Assembly (NCBI RefSeq): GCF_000972845.2
Contig: NC_040016.1
Coordinates: 13,164,701-13,228,700, forward strand
Source: Larimichthys crocea
Lineage: Eukaryota; Chordata; Actinopteri; Sciaenidae
Reading direction: 5' to 3'
DNA length: 64,000 bases
Part shown: positions 38,226 to 48,843 of the stretch, one piece after another
Layout of the letters: the number at the start of each line of letters is the position of its first letter
Position numbering within the stretch: position 1 is the first letter of the stretch
Made by a program: the position numbers and the translations under genes
The notes under the pieces: generated by a model
Told to the model about the DNA's origin: nothing
What the model saw: only the letters and a program-made list of their open reading frames with translations
The model's database searches: none

Positions 38226-41200
38226 GGGGCATAATTTGAGGATAGGCAGATTATTGCAACCAGAAAAATGACTGTGAGGCAATTCTGGTTCATGTTGTTA
38301 CACATACTCAATAATCTAAACAACACATTAACGTGCTGCCTTAATTTGTAAGTGAGAACAATTTGTCATGCGTTGAATTTGTAGGAATCTAATTTTGGAT
38401 CATTCTAAAGCATTTAACACAAATTGTTTAACGGCTGTTCAGACACAAATGCAAACATATCTTTGTTCAGTTTATTTGTTTAATTAGCAATAAACATCTA
38501 AAAAAAAACTTTAGATCATTTAACAAAGAGAATTGCCTTTGTTGTAGTGTCACAAAGTCAACTTTTGTTTTGTATTATTTTCTTTTTATTATTCGCAGAG
38601 ATTATCGTTGAAAATACTCACACACAGTTGGCCTTGGCTTTTGAAGTATCTCCCCCACTCAAAGTTGAGCTCACTCAACTGGCGCCATCTCGTGTCCGTG
38701 TGCGGATGCTGACTTGCCGACAGAGGTGCATAAAATTCAATGTCACCTTTTCCCCCAGATCTCCTCACTGTCCTCCAGCTGTCACCTGAGCGCTTGGCAG
38801 CATAAGGAAATAGCATCAAGATGCAATCAAGATTATATGCTTGTCACTCATTCCATGCACTCAGTGGCTTACAATGTGTGAAACAGACACAAGATAAAGC
38901 CTGTGCACAGATGGGAAGATAAATGCTTCTAAATATTCATTTTTTTCCCCCTTTCTTGACTGCAGCAACGTAAGCCCTGAATGCTGCTATTAGATCACTG
39001 GGAAGAGTAACCAGTTCGAAGCAAAATGAGTTGGAAATGTAGCAATGCAAAGAATAAATAAAGAAAAACATCTGAAAATTTTAATCTCTCCCCGTAGAAG
39101 CAAATTTTCTGTAACCACTTTAAATTTTGAGGCACTCTTCCTTACTGGGGATCTGAAACAGGGTTTGCAGCTGTATATCTCGACTCAACAGAACCTCTGC
39201 TTGTAAGCTACATCCATATTAACAGTCTATTTCCATGTTTACACTGCTCCATATTCTTTGCAATAGTAACAGGATTACTTTGTGACAAATGGTAATTTGT
39301 GGAATTCCCTCATTTCAGTTTGAGGATTTTCATTTTCCCTCTGTCCCAGTCTTATATATATAAAAAAGTTTATGTATTCTCATCTCCCCCGGAGGTTCGA
39401 TTCCAGAAACCCTTCAGGTTTTGGAGCAGACCTCTGTGAAGGGCCAGATAAAGCAGAGCAGGGCCTGGTGATGCAGGCATGAGGGAGCACAAGAGAAGTA
39501 ATAATATGCAAAGGAATCCACTGTGGTGCACTATTTTACTCCATAGGCCAATCTCATATATTCCAAGAATATCATACAGACTTTACTGAACTGTGTGTAC
39601 ATACTATGAATAATCTCTTTTTCCCCTACAATGTCACTATGAACCACACCAGTGTGCATATTTTGTACAAAATGCTTTTACAGTGAGAAGCAGGGTTTTT
39701 AAAAATGTTGTTCTCAGTGATTCTCAACGTCCTCTCATCTCTATGACTCTCAGACCCAAACCTATTGTTTCCTACAAAAATGTATGATGAAACTTTAAAA
39801 ACATGTATAGTTTTATTAAGAGTGATTTCCTAAAAGAGCTGGGCACTGCGTTTTGTTTTGTTTTTTATTTAGCAAATGTTATTCAAGCAGGAGAAAACAG
39901 TGAATTTGTCTTGGTCTGGGATTAATATGTGAGTATTTGTGGCAGCAGGACAGTGTATGTGAGACTGAGTGACTAGTGAACCAAAGGAAAATATCATCCA
40001 GTACAACAGTGTGGCTCATATGTGTGTTTTCAATAGTCTTTGTACAACAATGGAGCTCTGATGGAAGAAGTTATATCAAATGTTTTCTTTTCTTTGTTGA
40101 CTATAATAAATGTATAGAAAATCACCAGTTTTATTCTTTAATGTGTTTTCAGTATTTTCCAGGAATTGTTTTAATCCATCCTCTATGAAAATCTAGCCCT
40201 AAAGAATTTAATCTTGTTTGAGATGAGAAGTTGAAGCCCTGTGCTAACAGTGATATCATTTTATTTGTAGGTTGTTAGTCAGATGCTTTGTTGTCAGTGT
40301 CTCAAGACATTACTTGTCATCCTTACCACTGTCACTTCGAAAATATTTCCTCAGTATGATCCCGTACTTTATGATTAGACACCAAAAAGGAATTAGTAAA
40401 TGTACATAAGTGAATTAATGTATGGAAATTAGCTCGAATGCCATCGTGGGTCTGGTTCAGTTGATCCCCAGCTGCATATGTTGGTAATCACCGCTGCTTC
40501 TTGGATTCACTCACAGGCACGCAATAAACAACCTGCTGCCAGCACCCCCTACGCTTTTGTCTAATCTGCCGTTTCACTGGGCTCTCGTTTGTTGCACAAA
40601 TATGAAAGTGAATCCTTGCAGCTGAATGCACAGAGGCACATTAACTAGGATGGGTGCCTGCACACTAAAGCCCCAGACATTAAGTCTAGGATTTACACTG
40701 GAATGTGATTCCCTAAATGTCTTAAAGAGTTTTGGTGCAAAACTCAGACAGATCTTAAAGAACTTGGTAAACTTGGTGACCTGCTGCCCGCTGTTGTTTT
40801 CATAATCACATTCATTATGTCACTGAATTAGCTATTTGAATTAAAACCTTACAGCTGATAAGTCTGTGATTAACTGGCAGGGTGTGTGGATTAATTTAAA
40901 AATAGCGTTTTGGTGTCTCCAGAGTGTCAGAGAAACATTTTTCCTTTTGATTCAAGACAGTGGTGAACATTATTGTTTGTCAACTTCTTTCCAAAGCTTC
41001 CTTTGACATCCCATCCAGAATCTTTGGTTAATGCTTCCACCTACTGGAGGAAAGCATGTACTGTCTGCTATTAAAGACCAGCATATTGCTTTGTTATCTG
41101 ATTGTAGCTTAACAATCAATGGCTGGAAAACCTTTTGTTTCTGATATAACATTTGAGTTAAGATGCAATTTAATTTTTTTTCTTTTTTTTCTGATTTTGA

Positions 41201-41429
41201 GCATTTAGGATTTTGAGGCCAATGCAACTTTATTTGTAATTGCTTCCTTAGTTAGATTATTTTCCTGTTTCCCTCGGCACAAGATTCTGTGAGCTGATAC
41301 AGTGTGTTTCATTTCATGAGCTTTTAATGTTTTCATGTATTGTTTGAATGTTTGAAGTATATTATTCTTATTCTTATCAATGAGTTGCGTTTTAATAATC
41401 AGATGGAGTGCATCTACTCAACAAGTGTA

Positions 41430-41577
41430 GCCACTAAATGAATTGGCATGGTTTGAGGTTGGTTTTATTTGTTTGTTTTTGTAAGTTTCTGTGTTTTGTG
41501 TCTATGTAAAATTGTTCCAAATCAATTTCCCCCCGTGGGATTAATAAAGTTGTTTTGAATTTTGAATTTTGAATTTG
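41430..41577 (+). mobile_element. LINE 3' tail, 5'-truncated
   Basis: The stretch ends CCCCCCGTGGGATTAATAAAG followed by three imperfect TTTTGAA units at 41553-41575. A GGGATTAATAAAG-type 3' end with a short tandem tail is typical of fish non-LTR retrotransposons (L2/CR1/Rex groups) and their SINE partners. Only the 3' untranslated end is present; the left limit is a guess. Confidence 0.5.
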
Positions 41578-42029
41578 TGAAATTTGTTAAATTCAGCAGG
41601 CTATTGGTGAAATTGTCTAAAATGACAGTAATATTTTGACATTTTATTTACATCAAGACATTTATCACATAGATCACAATGTATATTCTGTGCTACTGTA
41701 CATCTAAAAACTAAACAAATACACTGTTTCCCATGAAGTTGGAATCAAATATTTCCACCTCTTCTCATGAAATGATTGTGACAATGTGATTTATAACTTT
41801 AAGGATAAAGTGCGCCTCCTCCTTGATCAATCTCTTCCAAACATATCACAATGAAAATTCAACCACTGTTAACCTGATGTGTAGAAAAAGAGGAATGTGT
41901 CTGAAAACTAAATTATTCTAACGTTATGAGCAACAGTGTATTGTTGTATTGTATTTTGGTTTTACTATTCGACACTGACACTGTCTTCTCAGACAAGGCA
42001 TCATATATGACGTGTGCTGTTGTTGTACA

Positions 42030-42230
42030 GGATACACAGTTATTGTGCTTTTTCACCCTATAGGTTTTAATTTACTTTTTATTTGTTTTATTGTTGTAGC
42101 TTTATACTTTTTATTTTTTATGTAACTGTTATGTTGCCTAAAGAACCGTTCGTTGTTGTCTATTTCTGTCTTTTTCCTGTTCTGTGAAGCGCTTTGGGTG
42201 CTCTATAAATAAATAAGTTGAGTTGAGTAT
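42030..42230 (+). mobile_element. LINE/SINE 3' tail with GCGCTTTGGGTGC motif
   Basis: It contains GTGAAGCGCTTTGGGTGCTC and CTATAAATAAATAAG, closely resembling the common fish retroposon 3' end (AAGCGCTTTGAGTGC...CTATATAAATAAA). It ends in a short GTTGA tandem and is T-rich upstream. The left edge is uncertain. Confidence 0.5.
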
Positions 42231-42247
42231 ATAGATATATATATACA

Positions 42248-42495
42248 CACTTAAAACCCACCTGTTTATAATAGCCTTTTCCATCTGATTCAATTGCATT
42301 GTCCTATTTTAACCTGTTTTTATGTATTTTTGTAATTTGATATACTTTTATGGTTCTTTTTGTTTGTTTCTGTTATTTGCTGTCTACTCTCATTTACTGA
42401 AAGGCACCTATGAAATTAAATGTATTGTTTATTATTATTATTATTATTATATTATTATTTATATTATTATTAGTAGTAGTAGTAGTAGTATTATA
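42248..42495 (+). mobile_element. Second LINE 3' tail with (ATT)n end
   Basis: It starts with TTAAAACCCACCTGTTTATA, which resembles the last codons of L2-type ORF2 (a Leu-Lys-Thr-His-Leu-Phe-like end). It passes through a T-rich UTR, then AAGGCACCTATGAAATTAAATG, and ends in TATT/ATT and AGT trinucleotide repeats at 42428-42495. It is in the same orientation as the two tails upstream and ends about 160 bp before the park7 start codon. Confidence 0.55.
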
Positions 42496-42656
42496 GTGTA
42501 CAGGAGTGAGACATGGCGTACCCTCTTTCAAAGGGGGATAGAGGGACGCAGCCTGGCAACCCTGCTCCTGTCAAAACCCCGTTGCGCAGCGTGCTAGTTG
42601 TTGCGCACTGAAGTTAGCGCCTTTGCACTTCGTAGTTGGACAACTTCGAGCAAACT
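42496..42656 (+). promoter_or_regulatory. park7: park7 promoter-proximal region and 5' leader
   Basis: A short, less AT-rich, CpG-containing stretch between the LINE tail and the start codon. It has two TTGCGCA motifs at 42582-42588 and 42601-42607 and no TATA box near the start. The transcription start is not determinable. Human PARK7 has a non-coding first exon, but here the leader may be continuous with the first coding exon. Confidence 0.45.
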
Positions 42657-42746
42657 ATGGCAGGCAAGAGGGCGTTAGTGATCCTGTCTAAAGGTGCGGA
42701 GGAGATGGAGACTGTTATTCCCGTGGACATCATGCGCAGAGCCGGG
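42657..42746 (+). CDS. park7: park7 coding exon 1
   Basis: 90 bp, 30 codons, from [10 protein letters not shown] to DIMRRAG. It ends in phase 0 at a weak donor, GG|GTTTGT. A GTAACT lies four bases further on, but using it would shift the frame. Confidence 0.93.
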
Positions 42747-45700
42747 GTTTGTAACTCGTCTGCAGGCTTGTTGCCTTTCTCTGTGTTAGCAGTTAGCCAG
42801 CTAATAATCCCATTGACTAACATAGTTCAGCCAGCTAGCCTGAATTTATATCAGTCAGGCCATGACACTGTCATGATTTTTAATATTTTATAGCTCATAA
42901 CAGCCTTGCACACACATACTGTCACCGTGATAATGATGGAAACTACAGCGTTTAGCACTAAGAGAGCTAACACACAAACAAGCGTGCTAACTTGACAAAA
43001 CTAACTAAAGTTAAGTTACTACTTTACTTTTCACCTGTCACAGCTTTGATTTGAACTATTTAATAAGTCAACTGTTGAGACACTCACGACCTTTAAGGAC
43101 AGTGCAGACAGAGGCCAAGTTAAATGTCAAAGTCCAGTCACTTGATAGCTTTCAAAATAAAAGTCTCCATGTCCTGCCTGTATATTAATGCTGATTTTTT
43201 TCTATATTACCTACCCAAACCTTTAGATTGCAGTCACGGTTGCAGGACTGACGGGTCCAGAGCCGGTGCAGTGCAGCAGAAACGTCGTCATTTGTCCTGA
43301 TGCTAGCCTTGAGGACGCCAGCAAACAGGTTGGGCTCAGCATATATCTAACAACACTGTCATCACATGTTAAAACCTTAGCTCAACATCAGTCGATGCCA
43401 TATTTTATGTTTAATAATGCAAACCTTTATCTTTTTTTTGTGTCAGGGGCCGTATGATGTGGTGCTTCTGCCAGGAGGGATGCCGGGGGCCCAGAATCTG
43501 GCAGAGGTGAGATTTACTCAGATAATCTGCATGTGGATGACTTAATCTCCTCATGTTTTGAGTTGCAAGGGTACCAAACACATCCAGGTTTTTTTTCCAT
43601 GGACCCACTGGGTCTGCTTTGATTAAATGTGTTTCCATTGCAACCTCATAACAAGGGATAGCTTGACTACGCCTTGTGGTCCTGCTTGGTTGCAGGGCCT
43701 TAGACTAGTCCAGTGGTTCTCAAACATGCTCTGTCATGATGTCCCCTTTGTAAGCAGAAGGAGTAATGTAGAGTAAATTGTAGAAATTTTAATTAAATAA
43801 CATTAACGATATCAGGAACATGAATTGTCTGTATCTGCCTTGAAGTTTGACTGAATAATCTGCAATTACATTTTACAATTTGGAAGAAAAAAAAACCACT
43901 CCTGCTGCTTCTTCAGGACTGTGGCGGTGTGGTTTGATTAGATTTGATTGACAGTTGACGGGCAACATAGGCAATAATCTGTCATTATTCAAATCCTGAT
44001 TGGTGCATGGAAATAACGACTTACAACAGAGTCACACTCATCCAACCAGTTAAAAGAGCACAGAGAAAATCACAAATACGGAAAATCTTTAATGTGAAAT
44101 AACCAACACTGTTCCAACTTCTGCAGAACATTTTGTATTCATACAATCAAAAGCTGATATCACAGCCTTACATGCTTGTTTATTGTCACCTCATTCAAAT
44201 TGAGATGTGATGTGTGATTTATTTATTTATTTTTTCACCTCTGTGTGCTGCACCGTGCTGACCAGCAGCACAAACACGATCCACCTCTATGAGGATCAGA
44301 GGAGATGCGACTGAGGTCTTGACTGAGTACAAATATATCGGCCTTAATATAGATCACGAACTCTCCTGGATTTTTGCTAATGTTATTCTTAAGAAGGGTC
44401 AAAAACGTGCTTTCTTATTGACCACACCATTGTTACTCTGTTTTATAAGTCTTTTATTGACACATCCTATCTTATTGCTTTGTTTGCTGGTATGGAAACT
44501 CAAGCAATTCACAGGAACAAGCTAGGGAAAATTGTTAAGACCCATGGAAAAATCATGGGGTTGCAACAGACGGACTTATACCACCTGTACCTAACCAAGC
44601 TGTCTGTGGAGGCTGACCTGGTCGGCCAGGATCATTCCTGTGCACTAGCAGTAGAGTTTCAGCCACTACCTTGTGGCCTCAGGTCCAGATAAGAAACAAC
44701 CTTGTAGAAATGGCAATAACACATGAAGATGTAAAAGTCTTGTTGCAAAGTGCAATATATGTATGTATTGATGATTTTAGAAGAAGATATTTATCCATAA
44801 TTGTATCCCTATTTTAAGCCATGTAGCCTTAGTACTGTGTCTACCTACCTGTACGATGTAACACAAATTCTGTCTGAGTTTTCTAAACTAAACTAAAACA
44901 GTTTGAGAACCACTGGTTAGGCCAGTCCCTGTGCTAGTTACTGCAAATTCAATGATGTGTCAGTCTAAAAGTCAGGGTGAGGTATCCTGACAGAGTAATT
45001 TGCTGAATCAGATGCTCCATATATTTTATAATTGTATTACTTATTTATAATATTACAGTAAATGACTGCAGTGCTGCATTTGATGAAATTATGTTACTTG
45101 GGTTGCACTGAAACTGTGAAGGGATATTTTTTGTTGTGTTTGAAACATTTTGTTTCAGTGATTATACTATAGTCAGCATGTACACTGTGCAGTCACATGG
45201 CCTGCAAATGAGTCACCGTGCACCTGGTTTCCATGCTCTCTTATAGTCTCCTGCTGTGAAGGAGGTGCTGAAGGATCAAGATGGCAGAAAAGGCTTGATT
45301 GCAGCCATCTGTGCAGGTACAGTTTGTGAAAACCGTAATTATACAGGACTAACCTCCTAACAGTGATGCTTTTCTCTGGGTTAAAGTTTAAATATGACAA
45401 GTTTGACCATCGTGGCATTGCTTTTTAATCAAATAAATGAAAATGAACCAACCTACACAGTGCAGATTATTATGGTGCTTGTTCTAAAATAGCGTCTTCA
45501 TCAGTAACTGAGCAGTAAATGTGCTCATTTTCTATATCGTATCAAGCCAGTTTGACAATCCAAATTAATAAACCGTGCACTCTGCTACCATGTGACCTGT
45601 AAACATTTTTAACTGGAAACAACATGAAGATATGATATTGTGGTTTTAAACACACCAAGATAATGTTGTGCCAGTAAATGGGATTTGGATTTGCCTGCAA

Positions 45701-47643
45701 CTGGAATTAAAGGTCTATGTGCACATGGCAGTGGGTTCAGTGGATTTTCCTGATATTTTGGTAACTGAATGTGCCCTTAAAACAGTTTATCACACACCTT
45801 TTAAACACATTTTGAAAAATAGACGCGTTAACAAATGACACACTTCATTAATTTATGGTCATGTGTGACCCCTTTTTGGCATTTGGAACGAAAGGGTAAA
45901 GGTTTGATTAATAACTGTCCCTGAGTGAACCCATAAGCACTGATATTTTATTTGACAGCCGCCGTATGCAGAGAAAGGACACTGGAAGGACATTGTGAAT
46001 AGGGACGGGGACCAATGCGGCAAAGTGGATTGAAGGGTGTCCTAGAAAATGACTGAAATCCTCACAGGAATATACGGTTTAATGAACCTGCCAGCAAGAG
46101 GGTCGGTTGCAAGACTCATTATTCTGTCCTTACATGCAAATTATTATCTTGACATGTGAAAATGGTCCATTCAAAACTGACTTATATACTTACTTAACAT
46201 AATGAGAGTAAAAACCCCAGCAGGATTCATTGTTGTACATTTTCTGTGCTAATATTTGTTACAAAACATAGATGCAGATTTTTTTTTTTTAGGATTCATT
46301 GCATGATGCATATATAAATATGGTTCATATTGCCCTTCACATCTGCCCCGCTGTCTGACTCTGGTTCTCAGAAGGTCTCCTCCCAGACTGGCGTCCTCTG
46401 GGTGGGGACTGGCTGTAACAGGAGTAGCTTGGCTTTAACTGGCAGTCTGCTATTCTGCCAGAGGAAAGTGTAATCTTGAGACTGCATGGGAAGGCAGCCA
46501 AGGAGCACAATCAATAACTTTCTATTTATTAACAGTTTTTGGATGAGCTCACTGCAGTGCTAGGACATTTCCAAAGTTAATGCAGCAGCAGTCAATGTCT
46601 TTATCCTCTCCTTTTTTCCTCTCTTTTCAATGTGGTGCAGAGTCTTTGGAGCGGGGCTGAAACTGTATACTCTATGTGTTTATTCTTAGAAACAATGGTA
46701 CAGCTGAGGACACCTTTAGGACAAAGTGTTGTCATCAAATATTTTTTTCCTTATAGCACTCATTTAAACCACCAACTGTAATTCGTAATGTTAAAAGCTG
46801 CATTTTCTGTACTTTAGATTTGTGTTCAGCTTGAGGGGGATGATCTGAGGACGCAGTATTTTAGGCATGACCATGTAACTTTATTTTTAAAACTGTATAA
46901 AGATGCAAACCTGGACTGACACAAACAACAGAACATGCTCTAAAGTGTCACTCTCTAACAGGAAGTGGTTAAACGAGTCCTTTAACAGCTTTACCCTTCT
47001 GCAGGTCCCACTGCTCTTTTGGCACATGGAATCGGGTACGGCAGCACAGTCACGACACATCCCGGGATGAAGGAGAAGATGATGGCTGGAGGTAAAAAAT
47101 TTAAAATAAAAATCTTTCATGCAAACAAAAGGGTGGGGACTTGTACAGTACTGAAATGCACAGCTTTTGCAGCTCTGGCACAGAACAGGAAGAATTGTAA
47201 TTATTTGTGAAGGGCAGCAGATGGTGCTGTACAAGCTGTTTCCTCTCTGTAGAAAGTCATGTCACTATGCAGCAGAGGAGAACACCACTCAGGTGAAAGC
47301 AGATGCAGGAATTTGACAGAACATACTAGAACTGGGTCAGATAAAATGGTAATAGATGATCTTTGTGTACGTGCTTGTAGTGCAGTATGATGTCTGACAT
47401 TTGTGGCGTTCAGTCTGCAGCTTGGTGCTTTTGTCTTGTGATTATCCTTATGGTATTGCTCTGTCTTTTTTTTTTTTTTTAGATCACTATAAATATTCAG
47501 AGGCTCGAGTACAAAAGGATGGACATTACATCACCAGCCGTGGGCCAGGAACCAGCTTCGAGTTTGCCCTGACGATTGTAGAGGAACTTATGGGGGCTGA
47601 GGTTGCAGCTCAAGTCAAAGCTCCTCTTCTTATAAAAGACTAA
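42657..47643 (+). CDS. park7: Parkinsonism-associated deglycase / protein DJ-1
   Basis: CDS join of 42657-42746, 43227-43328, 43447-43506, 45247-45316, 47005-47091 and 47483-47643. The total is 570 bp, 189 residues plus stop, exactly the length of vertebrate DJ-1. DJ-1 is a small homodimeric DJ-1/PfpI-fold protein of cytosol, mitochondria and nucleus that senses oxidative stress and protects neurons. Glyoxalase or deglycase activity has been reported and debated. Seen here: N-terminal [19 protein letters not shown] with Glu18; [15 protein letters not shown] with Cys46 and Cys53; the nucleophile elbow [14 protein letters not shown] with Cys106; His126 in STVTTHPG; and C-terminal [17 protein letters not shown] and [13 protein letters not shown]. 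The start ATG has a strong Kozak context (A at -3, G at +4). Confidence 0.97.
42747..43226 (+). other. park7: park7 intron 1
   Basis: 480-bp phase-0 intron with donor GTTTGT and acceptor AACCTTTAG. No internal feature recognised. Confidence 0.85.
43227..43328 (+). CDS. park7: park7 coding exon 2
   Basis: 102 bp, 34 codons: [10 protein letters not shown], then [19 protein letters not shown]. It has the same length and phase as the corresponding human exon content. It contains Cys46 and Cys53. The donor is GTTGGG, which is weak. Confidence 0.95.
43447..43506 (+). CDS. park7: park7 coding exon 3
   Basis: 60 bp, 20 codons: [20 protein letters not shown]. The acceptor follows a T8 tract (TTTTTTTTGTGTCAG) and the donor is GTGAGA. 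Phase 0 on both sides. Confidence 0.95.
43711..44915. mobile_element. hAT-like DNA transposon with 15-bp TIRs
   Basis: The left end, CAGTGGTTCTCAAAC (43711-43725), is exactly complementary to the right end at 44901-44915. These termini and the next block (CTCTGTCATGATGTCCCCTTTG) are characteristic of hAT/Charlie-type elements. No hAT transposase is present, so it is non-autonomous. The expected 8-bp target duplication is not clean. The flanks CTTAGACTAGTC and GTTAGGCCAGTC agree at 9 of 12 positions, which would suit an old, mutated duplication with shifted ends. Confidence 0.8.
44285..44700 (+). pseudogene. L2-like LINE ORF2 C-terminal fragment, broken
   Basis: Two frames joined by a frameshift near 44430-44480 resemble the extreme C terminus of non-LTR retrotransposon ORF2. 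The first has [16 protein letters not shown] with ILKKGQKR, compared with the usual YKYLG..D..LSW and KK.QQR pattern. The second has [17 protein letters not shown] and [14 protein letters not shown], compared with the usual EF..LPSGRRYR end. It is frameshifted and lacks the reverse transcriptase core, so it is inactive. It lies wholly inside the hAT-like element. Confidence 0.7.
45247..45316 (+). CDS. park7: park7 coding exon 4 (nucleophile cysteine)
   Basis: 70 bp: [20 protein letters not shown] then ICA and one base of the next Gly codon. Cys106, the redox-sensitive nucleophile, is the second-last residue. Donor GTACAG. Confidence 0.95.
45317..47004 (+). other. park7: park7 intron 4
   Basis: 1688-bp phase-1 intron ending TTACCCTTCTGCAG. 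AT-rich, with no coding frame or clear repeat recognised. Confidence 0.85.
47005..47091 (+). CDS. park7: park7 coding exon 5
   Basis: 87 bp: completes Gly108, then [20 protein letters not shown] and MKEKMMAG. It includes His126 of the active site. Donor GTAAAA; one base (G) carries over. Confidence 0.95.
47092..47482 (+). other. park7: park7 intron 5
   Basis: 391-bp phase-1 intron ending in a T15-rich polypyrimidine tract and TAG. No other feature. Confidence 0.85.
47483..47643 (+). CDS. park7: park7 coding exon 6 (C terminus)
   Basis: 161 bp: with the carried G gives [20 protein letters not shown], then [18 protein letters not shown] and [18 protein letters not shown] at 47641-47643. It includes the C-terminal helices that gate the active site and contribute to the dimer. 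Confidence 0.96.
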
Positions 47644-47990
47644 ATGTAGTCGTGTTCGCTTTACATCCTGCGAGCAGCACTGCCTGCTGTATACGTTTGG
47701 CACTACTGAAACGCCTAATCCAATGTAGCTGACACAAGGAGTCAAAGTCACGAGTGACAAATCATTCACATTCTGGGACATGTGGATATTTCTGTTCTGG
47801 CAGGTTATTATCTTTCTCATTTGGCAATGAAAGGCACCCTTCTGTTATTTAAAACCAAAATACAACATGAATAATAACTGCACAGGCTTGACAATTGAAA
47901 TGACATCTTTCTTCATTGGTTTAACTGCTTCAATTCTTTGACTTGTCATTAAAACATGAACACAAATAAACCTTGTCTGTCTGGTATATT
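47644..47990 (+). other. park7: park7 3' UTR
   Basis: About 345 bp from the stop to just past AATAAA at 47965-47970, which is followed by TGTCTGTCTGG as a GU-rich downstream element. The exact cleavage point is inferred. Confidence 0.7.
47965..47970 (+). terminator. park7: park7 poly(A) signal
   Basis: AATAAA with a TG-rich downstream stretch within 20 bp. It is the only good signal before the next promoter. Confidence 0.75.
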
Positions 47991-48139
47991 ATATTCTCCT
48001 GGTGTATTAATACTTGAGGTCACTGTGGTTTGTTTTCTCACACTTGCTTCGGTTGTTGTTGACGCCTAAATATAGTCTGCGATGCATAAAGCAGCACTGT
48101 ATTGTGAGCACTGCACAGCTTGGAACGCGGGAAGAAGAA

Positions 48140-48250
48140 TCCAAATAGATTGGCAGGTGCTCTGGCCAATGAGAAGCCCCGGCTTGGATGCAGTTGTAGT
48201 CTAAGTGACCAATGGCAGCCCGCCCGCAGCCAACAGGGCGGGGCTTCGAT
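48140..48250 (+). promoter_or_regulatory. CCAAT/GC-box promoter of the next gene
   Basis: Over 110 bp there are two CCAAT boxes (48166-48170, 48209-48213), an inverted CCAAT (ATTGG 48149-48153) and a GC box GGGCGGGGC (48236-48244), in locally GC-rich sequence. There is no TATA box. The spacing suits NF-Y and Sp1 driving transcription to the right. Divergent transcription is possible, but the left side is the end of park7. Confidence 0.65.
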
Positions 48251-48335
48251 GCAGCGCGTGGTAGTTGTGTCAGAGCAACAAAATCCAGAGAGAGGGTCTT
48301 CACAGTGAAAAAGGAAGAGGAGGATTTCACCAAAG
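48251..48335 (+). other. Putative non-coding first exon of an unidentified gene
   Basis: Downstream of the GC box, sequence runs to a strong donor CAAAG|GTAAGA with GT at 48336. The frame from the ATG at 48249 stops after 19 codons, before the donor, so this exon looks like 5' UTR, possibly with an upstream ORF. No coding exon follows within the window that would name the gene. The transcription start is inferred from the promoter boxes. Confidence 0.45.
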
Positions 48336-48843
48336 GTAAGAGCAGTTTGGCTTTCTCCTGTCACTGTAAGTGTTAGTTACACTTCTATCAACGGTAATTA
48401 ATAACGACATAGCGCTTAAATATTTAAATATCCGCTATTATGTGTTGGCAAGGGCAGTTTACGCGACGTTAATCACGGTAACTAGCTACAAACGGTGTCG
48501 AAATTAACGTTGACATTGTAACCGTTACCGTCAGTTGTAAAACACGACAGCGACACGGACAAGTTACATCATTTAAAAGAGTGGGTGTTTGTGAAACAGG
48601 GGTCGTTTTGTTTTGTTTGTTGGTCGTGATTAGCCTGCTAAGTGTTGCCGAGCTTCAAGTTCGCTGCAATCCGTGTGGCATAATGGATTGACATCAGCGT
48701 CTCAATATTGGCCGGGCACAGTGAATTGAAGTAACAACGATCGATGTTTTTTTTTTTTTTAAATCAATCGAAAGCTGGTGAAAATCAGATGAGCTTCGCG
48801 TCTTAACACTGAGAGAGATACCGCTCTGCAGATGTGACCCGAC

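Larger units (their letters stand above)
19971..42600. other. Gene-free interval between pax7 and park7
   Basis: About 22.6 kb with no recognisable coding exon on either strand. Open frames are short, lack family motifs, and often translate microsatellites. It contains a degraded non-autonomous DNA transposon (20060-20376), a dispersed fish repeat (26990-27310), several microsatellites, a perfect hairpin (38184-38225) and LINE 3' tails near its right end. The stretches between these repeats look like ordinary AT-rich unique DNA. Long-range enhancers of pax7 could lie here but cannot be proved without comparison. Confidence 0.75.
43507..45246 (+). other. park7: park7 intron 3 carrying a nested transposon
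   Basis: 1740-bp intron. Most of it, 43711-44915, is a transposon with 15-bp terminal inverted repeats, which contains a LINE fragment. Without the insertion it would be about 535 bp, similar to the other short park7 introns. Confidence 0.85.

Noticed and set aside
39380..39410. tRNA-like B box (GGTTCGATTCC)
   Set aside because: No A box at the right distance and no T-arm or acceptor pairing around it. Similar B-box-like matches at 55820 and 48941 fail for the same reason, so no tRNA or tRNA-derived SINE is called.
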